In this document: positions 21,700 through 31,405 of the stretch, piece by piece | Layout: every line of letters starts with the position of its first letter | Position numbering within the stretch: the stretch's first letter is position 1 | NCBI RefSeq assembly: GCF_024704725.1 | Contig: NZ_JALIQS010000005.1 | Span: 62,001-126,000 of the forward strand | DNA from: Shinella sp. CPCC 101442 | Lineage (GTDB): Bacteria; Pseudomonadota; Alphaproteobacteria; Rhizobiales; Rhizobiaceae | Length of the DNA: 64,000 bases | Reading direction: 5' to 3' | Program-made: the position numbers and the translations under genes | The notes under the pieces: model-generated | The model's database searches: none | What the model was told of the DNA's origin: nothing | The model's input: the letters and a program-made list of their open reading frames with translations, nothing else

Positions 21700-23151
21700 T
21701 CAGCGAACGAGGATGTTCTTGAACTGCCACGGATCCTTCGTGTCGAGGTCTTCGGGGAAGAGGCCCGGGCGACCGTCGAGCGGGGTCCAGTCGGTGTAGT
21801 GGCCTTCGACCGGGCCGAGATACGGCGTCTGCACTTCGAGGCAACGCTTGTAATCGACCTCGTCGGCTTCGACGATGCCGGCCTTCGGGTTTTCCAGCGC
21901 CCAGACCATGCCGGCGAGCACGGCGGAGGTTACCTGCAGGCCGGTCGCGTTCTGGTAGGGGGCGATGCGGCGGGTTTCTTCCAGCGACAGGCGCGAACCG
22001 TACCAGTAGGCGTTCTTGTCGTGGCCGTAGAGCAGCACGCCGAGTTCATCGACGCCGTCGACCAGCTCGTTCTCGTCGAGAACGTGCAGCACCGGCTGCT
22101 GGTTTCCGCCATTGCCGAACATTTCATGCAGCGACAGCACCGCGTCGTTGGCCGGATGGTACGCATAGTGGCAGGTCGGGCGATAGGTGACGTCGCCGTC
22201 CTTGTCGCGCACCGTGAAGAAGTCGGCAATCGAGATCGACTCGTTGTGGGTGACGAGGAAACCGTATTGCGGGCCGGGGGTCGGGCACCAGGAGCGCACG
22301 CGCGTGTTGGCGCCGGGCTGCTCGAGATAGATGCCGGCCTTGCAGCCCTTCTTGTGCTTCTTGGCGTTCTTCGGCATCCACTCTTCGTGCGTGCCCCAGC
22401 CGAGTTCCGCCGGCTGCAGGCCTTCCGAGATGAAGCCTTCGACCGACCAGGTGTTCCAGAAGGTGTTGAACGGCTTGGGGTTCTTGGTGCGCTGCGTGTC
22501 GCGCTCGGCGATGTGCACGCCCTTGACGCCGACCTTCTTCATCAGCTTCGCCCAGCCTTCGCGGTCATCCTGCGCGGGCTCTTCGAACTTGACGTCGAGG
22601 TCCTTGGCGAGGTTCACCAGCGCCTGCTTGACGAACCAGGAGACCATGCCGGGATTGGCGCCGCAGGTGGAAACCGCCGTCGTGCCGCCCGGGTTCTTGT
22701 CCTTCTCCTTGCGCAGCGTTTCACGCAGCGCATAGTTCGTGCGGTCGGCGTTCTTCATGCCCTTGTCGAAATAGAAGCCGAGCCAGGGCTCGATGACCGT
22801 ATCGATATAGAGCGTGTCGAGCTTGCGGCAGAACTTGATCAGATCGACCGAACCGGTATCGACGGAGAGGTTGACGCAGAACGCCTGGCCGCCGCCTTCG
22901 GTGAGAAGCGGCTTCAGCAGGTCCTTGTAGTTGTCCTTGGTGACATGCGACTTGATGTGGCGCACGCCATGGCGGGCGTAGATTTCCGCGTCGGCGGCAT
23001 CTTCGCGCGGCTCGATGACGATCAGCCGGTTCCGGTCATACTTGAAGTGGCGCTCGATCAGCGGGAGCGTGCCGCGCCCGATGGAGCCGAAGCCAATCAT
23101 CACGATCGGGCCGGTGATTTCGCCATATACCGGATAGGTGCTGTCTGCCAT
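21700..23151 (-). CDS. hss: Homospermidine synthase
   Basis: About 483 residues from the ATG at 23151 ([14 protein letters not shown]), preceded by GGAGACCCAA; the frame is open further upstream without a ribosome site. The NAD-binding motif is [14 protein letters not shown] (~residues 18-31). Family blocks include [18 protein letters not shown] and AWYWGS-like [14 protein letters not shown]. The enzyme makes homospermidine from putrescine, the characteristic polyamine of many rhizobia. It is a single-gene unit with its own terminator. Confidence 0.95.
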   Translation of the reverse strand: MADSTYPVYGEITGPIVMIGFGSIGRGTLPLIERHFKYDRNRLIVIEPREDAADAEIYARHGVRHIKSHVTKDNYKDLLKPLLTEGGGQAFCVNLSVDTGSVDLIKFCRKLDTLYIDTVIEPWLGFYFDKGMKNADRTNYALRETLRKEKDKNPGGTTAVSTCGANPGMVSWFVKQALVNLAKDLDVKFEEPAQDDREGWAKLMKKVGVKGVHIAERDTQRTKNPKPFNTFWNTWSVEGFISEGLQPAELGWGTHEEWMPKNAKKHKKGCKAGIYLEQPGANTRVRSWCPTPGPQYGFLVTHNESISIADFFTVRDKDGDVTYRPTCHYAYHPANDAVLSLHEMFGNGGNQQPVLHVLDENELVDGVDELGVLLYGHDKNAYWYGSRLSLEETRRIAPYQNATGLQVTSAVLAGMVWALENPKAGIVEADEVDYKRCLEVQTPYLGPVEGHYTDWTPLDGRPGLFPEDLDTKDPWQFKNILVR

Positions 23152-23189
23152 TTGGGTCTCCTGCGGACGGCCGCTTTGCGCTAAAAATC

Positions 23190-23207
23190 GGGGCTTTGTG
23201 GCGCCCC
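23190..23207 (-). promoter_or_regulatory. Terminator-like hairpin in the hss leader
   Basis: On the minus strand GGGGC and GCCCC (23203-23207 with 23190-23194) form a hairpin followed by GATTTTTAG, about 40-55 bases before the hss start. It may be a leader attenuator or chance. Confidence 0.3.
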
Positions 23208-23311
23208 ATAGCATAATGGCAGCGCTAGAGCACAGATTTCTGTCACAATAAAGGGAAAGCACGGTTTTCTGCGGTGATATTCTTAACCGCGTTAACCGCC
23301 CGCAATGCGCG

Positions 23312-23932
23312 CTACGAGAGGGTGCCGCGGATGAGCCCGCGCAACGAATTGCCGATGAAGATTTTTCCGCCAGAAAGGTCTTCCGGCCGCAGCACCGCTT
23401 CGACCGCCTTGCCGTTTTCCAGCAGGTCGGCGCGCAGCACGCCGGCAAGCAGGCCGGCAGCGAGCGGCGGCGTCTTCAGGATGCCGGCGCCGTCATCGAG
23501 GAAAAGCGAGGTGATCGTACCCTCGCAGAGTTCGCCGCGTTCGTTGAGAAGGATCACCTCGTCGGCCTCGCCTGCCGGGAACTCCGCGCGCGCCGCGACA
23601 TAGGGCGCGCGGCGTGAGGTTTTGTGGCGCAGCAGCGGGTCGGTGGAGGCGAGGCGAGTTTCGGCAATCTTCAGCCGCCAGATCGCATCGGCGGCGAGTG
23701 GAGTGAAGGCGGCCGCCTGCACCTCGATCCGGCCATCTGGAAAAAGCTCCAGCCGGATGCGCAGCGGCGTGTTGGAATCGGGAAGTGCGGCGCGCAAGGC
23801 ATCTTCGGCCTTTTCAGCGCCCGTCAGTCCGCACAATGCCGCCGAATGCGTCAGCCGCGCCAGATGCCGCTCCAGTCGTACGAAGCCGATGCCGGGCTCC
23901 CAGCGCAGGGTCTCGATCAGCGAGAAATCCAT
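23312..23932 (-). CDS. pabC: Aminotransferase class IV, probable aminodeoxychorismate lyase (PabC-like)
   Basis: About 206 residues from the ATG at 23932 (MDFSLIETLRWEPG), with GGGGGATCA just upstream. It resembles class IV PLP enzymes: RLERHLARL near the start, RHKTSRRAPYVAAR around the PLP lysine, then DEVILLNERGELCEGTITSL. Its start overlaps the end of pabB by 16 bp, so the two are translationally coupled. Together they should turn chorismate into 4-aminobenzoate for folate. The function rests on this context, since the family also contains amino-acid aminotransferases. Confidence 0.87.
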   Translation of the reverse strand: MDFSLIETLRWEPGIGFVRLERHLARLTHSAALCGLTGAEKAEDALRAALPDSNTPLRIRLELFPDGRIEVQAAAFTPLAADAIWRLKIAETRLASTDPLLRHKTSRRAPYVAARAEFPAGEADEVILLNERGELCEGTITSLFLDDGAGILKTPPLAAGLLAGVLRADLLENGKAVEAVLRPEDLSGGKIFIGNSLRGLIRGTLS

Positions 23933-25074
23933 TGATCCCCCACGGCAAAGCGGGCCTTCAGCAGGCACTCGTCATATTCCGCCTCGGCGGTGGAATCGAA
24001 AACGATGCCGCCGCCGACATTGAAAACGGCCTCTCCATGCTCGAAAATCGAGATCGTGCGGATGGCGACGTTGAAGCGCATGGTGCCATTAGGGGCGATC
24101 ATGCCGATGGCGCCGCAATAGGCATCGCGCGGGCCGTCCTCCAGGTCGTGCAGGATCTTCATGGCGCTCATCTTGGGCGCCCCGGTGATCGAGCCGCAGG
24201 GGAAGAGGGCAGCGAAAATGTCGCGGATGGAGATGTCCGGCAGAAGTTTCGCCCTGACATGGCTCACCATCTGGTGCACGGTCGGATAGGTCTCGACGGC
24301 GAAAAGCTTCGGCACATGCAACGTACCCACCTCGGTGATGCGGGAGATATCGTTGCGCAGGAGGTCGACGATCATCCGGTTTTCCGCCTGCGACTTCGGA
24401 TCGGCCTGCATGGCGGCGATGATGTCTGCGTCCTCGGCCGCATTCGCCCCGCGCGCGGCTGTGCCCTTCATCGGATGCGTCTCGATCCAGCCGTCCTTGT
24501 CGATATCGAAGAACAGTTCCGGCGAGCGGGAAAGAAGGAGAGGGCCGTCGAGCGAAACGAAGGCGCCGTAGCGCACCGGCTGGCGCTCGATCAGCGACCA
24601 GAAGGCGGCGAGCGGGTCGCCGGTCCAGCGGGCGCGGATCGGCATGGTGAGGTTCGCCTGGTAACAATCGCCCTGGCGAAGATGCTGGTGCAGGCGCTTG
24701 AAGCGACCGCGGTAGGTTTCGAAATCCCAGTGGGCTTTCGGCTCGGTGAGAAAAGGCTCGTTCTCCGTGCGCTGGCGCGGTTTTGCCAGCGGATGGCCGT
24801 CCGCCGGCTTTTCGAAGATGCCGAAGCTCATGAGCGGCGTGGGGCGGTTTTCCTCAGCGAAGGGCGCCAGTTTCTCCTCGAAGAGATGGCCGGCCTCATA
24901 GCTCATGAAGCCGGCGATCCAGTGACCCTTGTCATGGGCGGCCTGCAGCGCTGCGAAGGCCGGCTCGAAGCCGGCGCGGTCGCGCACGGTGATGACCGCG
25001 ATCGGATCGGCGAAAACCACCGTCCGGTCCTCGCGGTCGTCCCTGAGGAGCACAAAGCGTTCGCGGTCGGTCAT
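23917..25074 (-). CDS. pabB: Aminodeoxychorismate synthase component I
   Basis: A 385-residue chorismate-binding enzyme making 4-amino-4-deoxychorismate for folate synthesis. Signatures are THPMKGTAARG, SHVRAKL and the C-terminal block PCGSITGAPKMSAMKILHDL. The shorter N-terminal part is typical of stand-alone alphaproteobacterial PabB. It precedes and overlaps pabC. The glutaminase partner (PabA) is not in the window. Confidence 0.93.
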   Translation of the reverse strand: MTDRERFVLLRDDREDRTVVFADPIAVITVRDRAGFEPAFAALQAAHDKGHWIAGFMSYEAGHLFEEKLAPFAEENRPTPLMSFGIFEKPADGHPLAKPRQRTENEPFLTEPKAHWDFETYRGRFKRLHQHLRQGDCYQANLTMPIRARWTGDPLAAFWSLIERQPVRYGAFVSLDGPLLLSRSPELFFDIDKDGWIETHPMKGTAARGANAAEDADIIAAMQADPKSQAENRMIVDLLRNDISRITEVGTLHVPKLFAVETYPTVHQMVSHVRAKLLPDISIRDIFAALFPCGSITGAPKMSAMKILHDLEDGPRDAYCGAIGMIAPNGTMRFNVAIRTISIFEHGEAVFNVGGGIVFDSTAEAEYDECLLKARFAVGDQWISR

Positions 25075-25092
25075 GCGGGCATCCGGCTTCTT

Positions 25093-26946
25093 TTAAGAGG
25101 AGGCCTTATCAAGCGCTTCCAGCTCGTCGATCAGCCCCTCGATCATCGACAGTCCCTTGCTCCAGAACGACGGATCGCTGGCATCGAGGCCGAAGGGCTC
25201 CAGGAGTTCCGAGTGATGCTTCGTGCCGCCGGCCCGGAGCAGGTCGAAATACTTCGCCTGGAAGCCGGCTTCGGCTTGGCTGTAGACGGCATAGAGCGAG
25301 TTGACCAGGCAATCGCCGAAGGCATAGGCGTAGACATAGAAGGGCGAGTGGATGAAGTGAGGGATATAGGCCCAATAGGTCTCGTAGCCCTCGGAAATGC
25401 GAATCGCAGGCCCCAGGCTTTCGCCTTGCACGGACAGCCAGAGCTCGCCGATCTGCTCGGCGGTCAGCTCGCCTTCCTTGCGGGCGGTGTGCAGCTTGCG
25501 CTCGAATTCGTAGAAGGCGATCTGGCGCACGACCGTGTTGATCATGTCCTCGACCTTCTGGGCGAGCATGGCCTTGCGCTCGCGCTTGTCCTTCGTCTTG
25601 TCGAGCAGGCTGCGGAAGGTCAGCATCTCGCCGAAGACGGAAGCGGTTTCGGCCAGCGTCAGCGGTGTGGAGGCCATCAGCGCGCCCTGGCCGCCGGCGA
25701 GCACCTGATGCACGCCATGGCCAAGCTCGTGGGCGAGCGTCATCACGTCGCGCGGCTTGCCCATGTAGTTGACGAGCACATAGGGATGCGCCGAGGGAAC
25801 GGTCGGATGCGCGAAGGCGCCCGGCGCCTTGCCGGGGCGCACCGGCGCGTCGATCCAGCCCTTGTCGAAGAATTCCTTGGCGATGCCGGCCATTTCGGGC
25901 GCGAAGGCGCCGTAGGCCGAGAGCACGGTATCGCGCGCCTCATTCCACGGGATGATCGCATCGGGTGTCTCGGGAAGGGGCGCATTGCGGTCCCAGAACT
26001 CCATCTGCTCCATTCCGAGCCACTTCGCCTTCATCGCATAATAGCGGTGCGAGAGGCGCGGATAGGCTTCGCGCACGGCTGCGGCGAGTGCGGCGACCAC
26101 TTCCGGCTCGACGCGGTTGGCGAGATGCCGGCTGTCGGCGATATCCTCGAACCCGCGCCAGCGGTCGGAGATTTCCTTGTCCTTGGCGAGCGTGTTGGTG
26201 ATCAGCGAGAAGGTGCGGATGTTCTCCTGAAAGGTCTTCGCCAGCGCTTCCGCAGCTTTGCGACGGGCGTCCCGGTCCGGCGACTGCAACTGGTTGAGGG
26301 CGATTTCGAGCGGCAGTTCCTCGCCGTCGATCGTATAGCGCAGCGACGCCATGGTTTCGTCGAACAGGCGGTTCCAGGCGGCAGCCCCGGTCATCGATTT
26401 TTCGAGGAAGAGCTGTTCGGTCTTGTCGTCGAGCTGGTAGGGCTTGTCCTTGCGCAGGTCCTCGATCCACGGGCGGTAATGCGCCGCCAGGGCGTCGTTC
26501 ACAAGCGCCGCTTCGATGCGTTCGTCGGCTATCCTGTTGAGTTCAAGCGAGAAAAACAGGAGATGCGCGCCGAGATCGGTCAGCTTGGCCTGCACGTCGC
26601 CGTAGAACTTGCCGTTGGCAGGCTCGGTCGTGTTGGTGAAATAGGTGAGGCCGGCAAAGGAGATGAGGCGGCCCATCACGTCTTCCAGCGCCTCGAATTC
26701 CTTGACGGCCGCGCCGATGCCCTCGTCGCCGGCCTTTTCCGTGGCGGCGTCGAGCTTGCCCTTCCATCTCGCCTCGAAGGCAAGTGAATCAGCCTCGGCC
26801 TTCTTCATGTCGCCCTGGAATTCCGGGGAAGCCTGCGAGGGATAGAGATCGCCAAGGTTCCAGCCGGGAAGGTCGCCCAGTTCGGTGCTCGCGGCGGCTT
26901 CCGCCGGGGCGAAGGTGATCCGGGGTGCGGGGAAATTACGGGTCAT
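25093..26946 (-). CDS. pepF: M3-family oligoendopeptidase F
   Basis: A 617-residue cytoplasmic zinc metallopeptidase degrading short peptides. The M3 catalytic motif LAHELGHGVHQVL (~residue 405) has the HExxH ligands, with the third ligand expected in LTLAETASVFGEM. The C-terminal block YVYAYAFGDCLVNSLYAVY is typical. Length fits PepF (about 600). It is encoded 18 bp upstream of pabB and may share its transcript; it diverges from the NtrC-type regulator gene. Confidence 0.94.
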   Translation of the reverse strand: MTRNFPAPRITFAPAEAAASTELGDLPGWNLGDLYPSQASPEFQGDMKKAEADSLAFEARWKGKLDAATEKAGDEGIGAAVKEFEALEDVMGRLISFAGLTYFTNTTEPANGKFYGDVQAKLTDLGAHLLFFSLELNRIADERIEAALVNDALAAHYRPWIEDLRKDKPYQLDDKTEQLFLEKSMTGAAAWNRLFDETMASLRYTIDGEELPLEIALNQLQSPDRDARRKAAEALAKTFQENIRTFSLITNTLAKDKEISDRWRGFEDIADSRHLANRVEPEVVAALAAAVREAYPRLSHRYYAMKAKWLGMEQMEFWDRNAPLPETPDAIIPWNEARDTVLSAYGAFAPEMAGIAKEFFDKGWIDAPVRPGKAPGAFAHPTVPSAHPYVLVNYMGKPRDVMTLAHELGHGVHQVLAGGQGALMASTPLTLAETASVFGEMLTFRSLLDKTKDKRERKAMLAQKVEDMINTVVRQIAFYEFERKLHTARKEGELTAEQIGELWLSVQGESLGPAIRISEGYETYWAYIPHFIHSPFYVYAYAFGDCLVNSLYAVYSQAEAGFQAKYFDLLRAGGTKHHSELLEPFGLDASDPSFWSKGLSMIEGLIDELEALDKASS

Positions 26947-27111
26947 TTCTATCTCTCTTCCTGGATGGGCAGATCGGCCCCTTGCTTGCGTCGGCGTTGG
27001 TTAAAATGCAAGCCTTTCTCAAAACGGCATGTTCAACCCTTTCTGCCAAGGTCCGCTGGTGTTCAGTTCCCTTGGGCGTGCATGACGCATGCCTTCGGCA
27101 AGGAGGTTCCA

Positions 27112-28650
27112 GTGACGGCCCATATTCTTGTCATCGACGATGATCCTGTCCAGCGCAGGCTGTTGAAGAACATGATCGAGCGCTCCGGCCATGTCGCCCA
27201 TATGGCGGAAAACGGCCGCGCCGGCCTCGACATGCTCGATCGCAAGGGCGGTCTGATCAATGTGATCCTGCTCGACCTGATGATGCCGGAAATGAACGGT
27301 TCGGCCTTCCTCGACGCGCTCGCCGAGCGCGAGAACACGATCCCCGTGATCGTGCAGACGGGGCAGGGCGGCATCGAGACCGTCGTCATGGCCATGCGCG
27401 CCGGTGCCTTCGATTTCGTGGTGAAGCCGGTTTCGCCCGAACGCCTCGGCGTTGCCATCGGCAATGCGCTGAAGGTCGACCAGCGCGAGGGCCGCAGCCG
27501 CAGCGGACGCCGCGGGCGTAGCGAAACCGTGCAGTTCGACGATATCGTCTCGGCCAGCCCCGAAATGCTGCGCGTCATCGAGCTCGGCCGCCGCGCCGCC
27601 CAGTCGAACATTCCCGTCGTGCTGGAAGGCGAATCGGGCGTCGGCAAGGAAATGGTCGCCCGCGCCATCCAGGCCGGCAGCGACCGGGCGCACAAGCCCT
27701 TCGTCACCGTCAACTGCGGCGCTATCCCGCACAATCTCGTCGAAAGCATCCTGTTCGGTCACGAGAAGGGCGCCTTCACGGGGGCGACGGAGCGCCATAC
27801 CGGCAAATTCATGGAGGCGGACGGCGGCACGCTGTTCCTCGACGAGATCGGAGATCTGCCGCTCGAAGTGCAGGTAAAGCTCCTGCGCGCCGTGCAGCAG
27901 GGCGAGATCGAGACGATCGGCGCGCGCTTCCCGCAGAAGGTCGATGTGCGCCTGATCTCGGCGACCAACCGCGACCTCATCAACGAGGTGCGCGAGGGCC
28001 GCTTCCGCGAAGACCTCTACTACCGTCTCAACGTGTTCCCGATCACCATTCCGGCGCTGCGCAAACGCAAGGAGGACATTCCGGTCCTGGTGCGCGCCTT
28101 TGTGCAGCGTTTTGCCGGCGAACAGAAACTCGCCCGCCCGCTCAGCGTTTCCGCAGGCGCCATGGCGCTTCTGACGGCCTATGACTGGCCGGGCAATATT
28201 CGCCAGCTCGAAAACGCCATCTTCCGCGCGGTCGTGCTTTCCGAGGGGGCGGAGCTCAATGCCGCCGATTTCCCGCAGATCGCCGCACAGGTGCCGGGTT
28301 ATGGCCTTGCCGAAGACGGCGCGGTCACCTGGGAGGCGGCAACCGCGCGAAGCTCGGACCTGTCGAGCGATGCGCGCCTGCCGAGTGTCTATCCGGATTT
28401 CCGGCCGAACGAATCAGCTTCGGCTGATGTCCATGGCGCGTCGGACAACGCCATTCCGAGCGTCGACAAGGGCGGTCACGTGCGCAAACTCGCCGATGTG
28501 GAGGAGGAACTCATCCGCTTTGCCTTGAAATTCTATCATGGCCAGATGAGCCAGGTTGCCCGAAAATTGGGCATCGGCCGCTCGACTCTCTACCGGAAAC
28601 TGAAGGATTACGGCATCGATCCGGACAATCCGTTGAAGGAAGCTGCGTAA
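27112..28650 (+). CDS. Sigma-54-dependent response regulator (NtrC family)
   Basis: About 512 residues from a GTG at 27112, placed by the strong AAGGAGG at 27100-27106. The receiver domain (1-120) has DDD near residues 8-10 and phospho-acceptor Asp in [12 protein letters not shown]. The AAA+ domain (~150-390) has Walker A GESGVGKE, the sigma-54 contact loop GAFTGA and Walker [15 protein letters not shown] Fis-type helix-turn-helix closes the protein ([20 protein letters not shown]). No kinase gene lies beside it, so partner and targets are unknown. Confidence 0.95.
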   Translation: MTAHILVIDDDPVQRRLLKNMIERSGHVAHMAENGRAGLDMLDRKGGLINVILLDLMMPEMNGSAFLDALAERENTIPVIVQTGQGGIETVVMAMRAGAFDFVVKPVSPERLGVAIGNALKVDQREGRSRSGRRGRSETVQFDDIVSASPEMLRVIELGRRAAQSNIPVVLEGESGVGKEMVARAIQAGSDRAHKPFVTVNCGAIPHNLVESILFGHEKGAFTGATERHTGKFMEADGGTLFLDEIGDLPLEVQVKLLRAVQQGEIETIGARFPQKVDVRLISATNRDLINEVREGRFREDLYYRLNVFPITIPALRKRKEDIPVLVRAFVQRFAGEQKLARPLSVSAGAMALLTAYDWPGNIRQLENAIFRAVVLSEGAELNAADFPQIAAQVPGYGLAEDGAVTWEAATARSSDLSSDARLPSVYPDFRPNESASADVHGASDNAIPSVDKGGHVRKLADVEEELIRFALKFYHGQMSQVARKLGIGRSTLYRKLKDYGIDPDNPLKEAA

Positions 28651-28846
28651 AAACCGTTGGAATCCCGGCCGCTTGAGATTTCCTGATTGCCGTTTATTCC
28701 CTGTTAGTGGATTGTTCACTATAACGGGTGCGCGGTGAAGAGTGTGGCGGATTTGCCATGCTCTCACCGCAATTGATAGGCATCTGGAAAAACGGACGTT
28801 CGTTGTCCTTCGGACGGGGAAAGAGTTGGCAAATTTGTTCGCATCG

Positions 28847-30643
28847 ATGAAGCGCCCGGGGATCGCCCTTGGCAGCCTCTGCAAAACAGTGTTGCAAAAG
28901 CTGCCCAAGGCTTTGACCACGGCTGTGCTCTCTGCTGCCCTCATTCTCCCGACGGCCATTCCCGCGACGGTTCAGGCCGAGAGCGGCAACCGTACGCTCA
29001 AGCTCTATTTCATCCACACCAAGGAAAAGGCCGAGATCACCTTCAAGCGCAACGGTCGTTTCGACCAGCGCGGCCTGAAGCAGCTCAACACGTTCCTGCG
29101 CGACTGGCGCCGCAACGAGCCGACGCGCATGGATCCGCGTCTTTTCGATCTGGTATGGGAAGTCTACCAGAAGGTCGGCGGCACGGGTTACATCAACGTC
29201 GTCTCCGCCTATCGCTCGCCGGCGACGAACGGCATGTTGCGTTCGCGCTCCAAGGGCGTCGCCAAGAAAAGCCAGCACATGCTCGGCAAGGCGATGGATT
29301 TCTATATTCCCGGCGTAAAGCTTGCGAACCTGCGCGCCGCCGCAATGAAGTTCCAGGTCGGCGGTGTCGGCTTCTATCCGACCTCCGGGTCTCCTTTCGT
29401 GCATCTCGACGTCGGCAGCGTGCGCGCCTGGCCGCGCATGAGCCGCCAGGAACTCGTTCGCCTGTTTCCCGACGGCAAGACCATGCATGTTCCGACGGAC
29501 GGCAAGCCGTTGCCGGGCTACCAGCAAGCCGTGGCAGACTACAAGCGCCGCGTCGGTTCTGACGCCATCCAGGTTGCCGGTGGCGGTTCCACGCCGACCG
29601 CTTCCAAGCGGAAGGGCGGCTTCCTGGCTGCGCTCTTCGGTGGCGGCGGCGACGAGGATGAAGAACCCGAAATGATCGCGAGCAGCAAGGTCACGATCGC
29701 CGACGCCTTCGATGAGGGCGGTGAATCGGGTGGCAAGCCGGCGAAGGCCGTTGCCGAAGAAAAGCCGGTTGCGGCGGAAGCCGAAACCGAGCTTGCCTTC
29801 AACGCGCCGGTTCCGGGCAGCCGTCCCGCCTTCAAGGCGGCCGAGACGGCCAGCGAGCTTGCTCTTGTCGCTCCGACGACGAGCGGCGCCGTCGCCGCCC
29901 TCGAAGCGGCAACGACGACCGAAGAGCAGAAGCCCGAATTCGAAGACCTGTCGGCTTACAAGGTCCCGCTGCCTGTCATGCTCGGCGCCCGCACCCAGGC
30001 TGGCGATGCGCAGCCCGGCGAGACGATGACCGCGGCCGTTGCCACCGCTGCGGCGGAGACTGACGTTGCAACGGCTGAAGGCGGCGAGGAGTTGGCCATG
30101 GTGCCGGTCCCGGGCCTTCGCCCGCAGGTCGAACTCGACCAGTCGCAGACCGCCCTCATGGCCGCGGCCGAGGCCAGGGTCGCGCTTCCCTCGTCTGCCG
30201 ACCGCTCGGGGCTTGCGGCTCTCGCCGATCCGACGACGGGTGACGATCAGGGCAATCCGGTCGAGATGGCCGCGCTGGTTTCCAATAATACCGGTGGCAC
30301 GCGTTCGCTGGCAGGTGTCGATGCGTTCGACGGCGTGCCGGTCGAGGAGACGCCGTCGAAGGGCGGACGCCCGAAGAAGAAGGATGCCGATGCCGCAAGC
30401 CGTGGCGCGATTCGCACCGAGCCGAAGCTGACGCAGAAGATTATTTCCAGGTGGGCGCTCGAGCAGGGCAATATGGCGACGCTCTCCAAGCCGGTCAAAG
30501 CACCGCGCTTCGTGAGCCGGAAGCTGCGCGCTGCGCCGACGACCGTCTACATGGCCGGCTTCCAGTCGCAGGGCAAGTCGATCGATGCCGGCCGCTTCAG
30601 CGGCACTGCGGTCAACTTCATGGAAGTCCGCAAGTTCGACTGA
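28847..30643 (+). CDS. DUF882 (YcbK-like M15) peptidoglycan-related exported protein
   Basis: About 598 residues from the ATG at 28847 (MKRPGIALGSLCKTVLQKLP), which starts a twin-basic, signal-like N-terminus ending TVQAES. The frame is open back to a GTG at 28742, so the start is uncertain. The DUF882 domain (~50-220) carries the M15-like zinc motifs SAYRSPATNG, SQHMLGKAMDFYIPG and PFVHLDVG. The remaining ~370 residues are Ala/Glu/Pro-rich low complexity. It probably cuts peptide crosslinks or binds peptidoglycan. A 44-bp imperfect palindrome lies just inside the coding start. Confidence 0.85.
   Translation: MKRPGIALGSLCKTVLQKLPKALTTAVLSAALILPTAIPATVQAESGNRTLKLYFIHTKEKAEITFKRNGRFDQRGLKQLNTFLRDWRRNEPTRMDPRLFDLVWEVYQKVGGTGYINVVSAYRSPATNGMLRSRSKGVAKKSQHMLGKAMDFYIPGVKLANLRAAAMKFQVGGVGFYPTSGSPFVHLDVGSVRAWPRMSRQELVRLFPDGKTMHVPTDGKPLPGYQQAVADYKRRVGSDAIQVAGGGSTPTASKRKGGFLAALFGGGGDEDEEPEMIASSKVTIADAFDEGGESGGKPAKAVAEEKPVAAEAETELAFNAPVPGSRPAFKAAETASELALVAPTTSGAVAALEAATTTEEQKPEFEDLSAYKVPLPVMLGARTQAGDAQPGETMTAAVATAAAETDVATAEGGEELAMVPVPGLRPQVELDQSQTALMAAAEARVALPSSADRSGLAALADPTTGDDQGNPVEMAALVSNNTGGTRSLAGVDAFDGVPVEETPSKGGRPKKKDADAASRGAIRTEPKLTQKIISRWALEQGNMATLSKPVKAPRFVSRKLRAAPTTVYMAGFQSQGKSIDAGRFSGTAVNFMEVRKFD
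28867..28910. repeat. 44-bp imperfect palindrome at the 5' end of the DUF882 gene
   Basis: CCTTGGCAGC...TGCAA pairs with TTGCA...GCTGCCCAAGG around the loop AACAGTG. Each strand can encode a similar peptide (ALGSLCKTVLQKLPKA on plus, ALGSFCNTVLQRLPRA on minus). The transcript should form a stable hairpin about 20 bases after the proposed start codon. Confidence 0.8.
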
Positions 30644-30661
30644 ACTGAATGACAGATATCA

Positions 30662-30696
30662 AAAAAGCCCGCCGGATCGCTCCGGCGGGCTTTTTC
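30662..30696. terminator. Bidirectional terminator between DUF882 and GapR genes
   Basis: A stem (30662-30675 with 30681-30695) flanked by an A-run on the left and a T-run on the right serves both convergent genes. Confidence 0.9.
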
Positions 30697-30715
30697 TATG
30701 GGCTGTGCTGACGTC

Positions 30716-30982
30716 TTACTCGGTGTCCTGTGGCAGTTCGATCATGCCGAGAGCCTGCAGGTAGGTGTCGAGGATCGCTTCCTGTTCCATGCGCTCGTCC
30801 TTGTCCTGCTTGCGGATCTGGATGACCTTGCGCAGGATCTTGGTGTCGAAGCCGGTGCCCTTGGCTTCGCCGTAGACGTCCTTGATATCGTCGGCGATGG
30901 TTTTCTTTTCTTCCTCGAGACGCTCGATGCGCTCGATGAATGCGCGAAGCTGGTCGCGTGCGACGCCGTGGGCATCCGACAT
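30716..30982 (-). CDS. gapR: DUF2312 family DNA-binding protein (GapR-like)
   Basis: An 88-residue protein from the ATG at 30982 ([15 protein letters not shown]); the frame is open 22 codons further up, but AAGGAGAAGACC supports this start. It is almost wholly helical/coiled coil ([20 protein letters not shown], then [17 protein letters not shown]). DUF2312 includes Caulobacter GapR, which clamps overtwisted DNA ahead of replication and transcription and stimulates topoisomerases. The conserved central segment is intact. Confidence 0.85.
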   Translation of the reverse strand: MSDAHGVARDQLRAFIERIERLEEEKKTIADDIKDVYGEAKGTGFDTKILRKVIQIRKQDKDERMEQEAILDTYLQALGMIELPQDTE

Positions 30983-31091
30983 GGTCTTCTCCTTGGATGG
31001 GCTAGAATTCGAAGGCCGTGACTTGCCGTGAAGTTTCGGCAAGATCAAGGCCTATCGCGCGGTGCTTCCGGTTTTTCACGCCGCCGTGGCG

Positions 31092-31397
31092 TCATTCTTT
31101 CGGGCGGTTGACCTCGAAGGCGATCTTCTGGGCGTCACTCGCCTCGCGCTGATGGCGTTCGCGCCATTCCTCGTAGGGCATGCCGTAGATGATCTCGCGT
31201 GAGGTGTCCTTGTCGAGGGAAACGCCCGCCTCGTTGGCCGCGTCGCGATACCAGTTGGACAGGCAGTTTCGGCAGAAGCCCGCCAGATTCATCATGTCGA
31301 TATTCTGCACATCCGTGCGCTCGCGCAGGTGCCTGACGAGGCGGCGGAAGGCGGCGGCCTCGAATTCGGTCTGCTGCTCTTTGGAAAGCTCGGTCAT
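31092..31397 (-). CDS. DUF1244 family protein
   Basis: A 101-residue protein from the ATG at 31397 (MTELSKEQQTEFEAAAFRRL). The conserved core holds HLRERTDVQNIDMMNLAGFC, then CLSNWYRDAANE and YGMPYEEWRERHQ. The family is small, helical and of unknown function, nearly universal in alphaproteobacteria. It lies 8 bp downstream of the N-formylglutamate amidohydrolase-like gene, probably in one operon. Confidence 0.87.
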   Translation of the reverse strand: MTELSKEQQTEFEAAAFRRLVRHLRERTDVQNIDMMNLAGFCRNCLSNWYRDAANEAGVSLDKDTSREIIYGMPYEEWRERHQREASDAQKIAFEVNRPKE

Positions 31398-31405
31398 TGT
31401 CGGTC

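Noticed and set aside
23282-23298. Possible CtrA site TTAACCGCGTTAACC
   Set aside because: The half-sites are separated by five bases, not seven.
23785-26787. Long plus-strand open frame of about 1000 codons
   Set aside because: It lies antisense to pabB, pabC and pepF, which have clear motifs and ribosome sites. Long antisense frames are expected in such GC-rich coding DNA, and the translation shows no domain.
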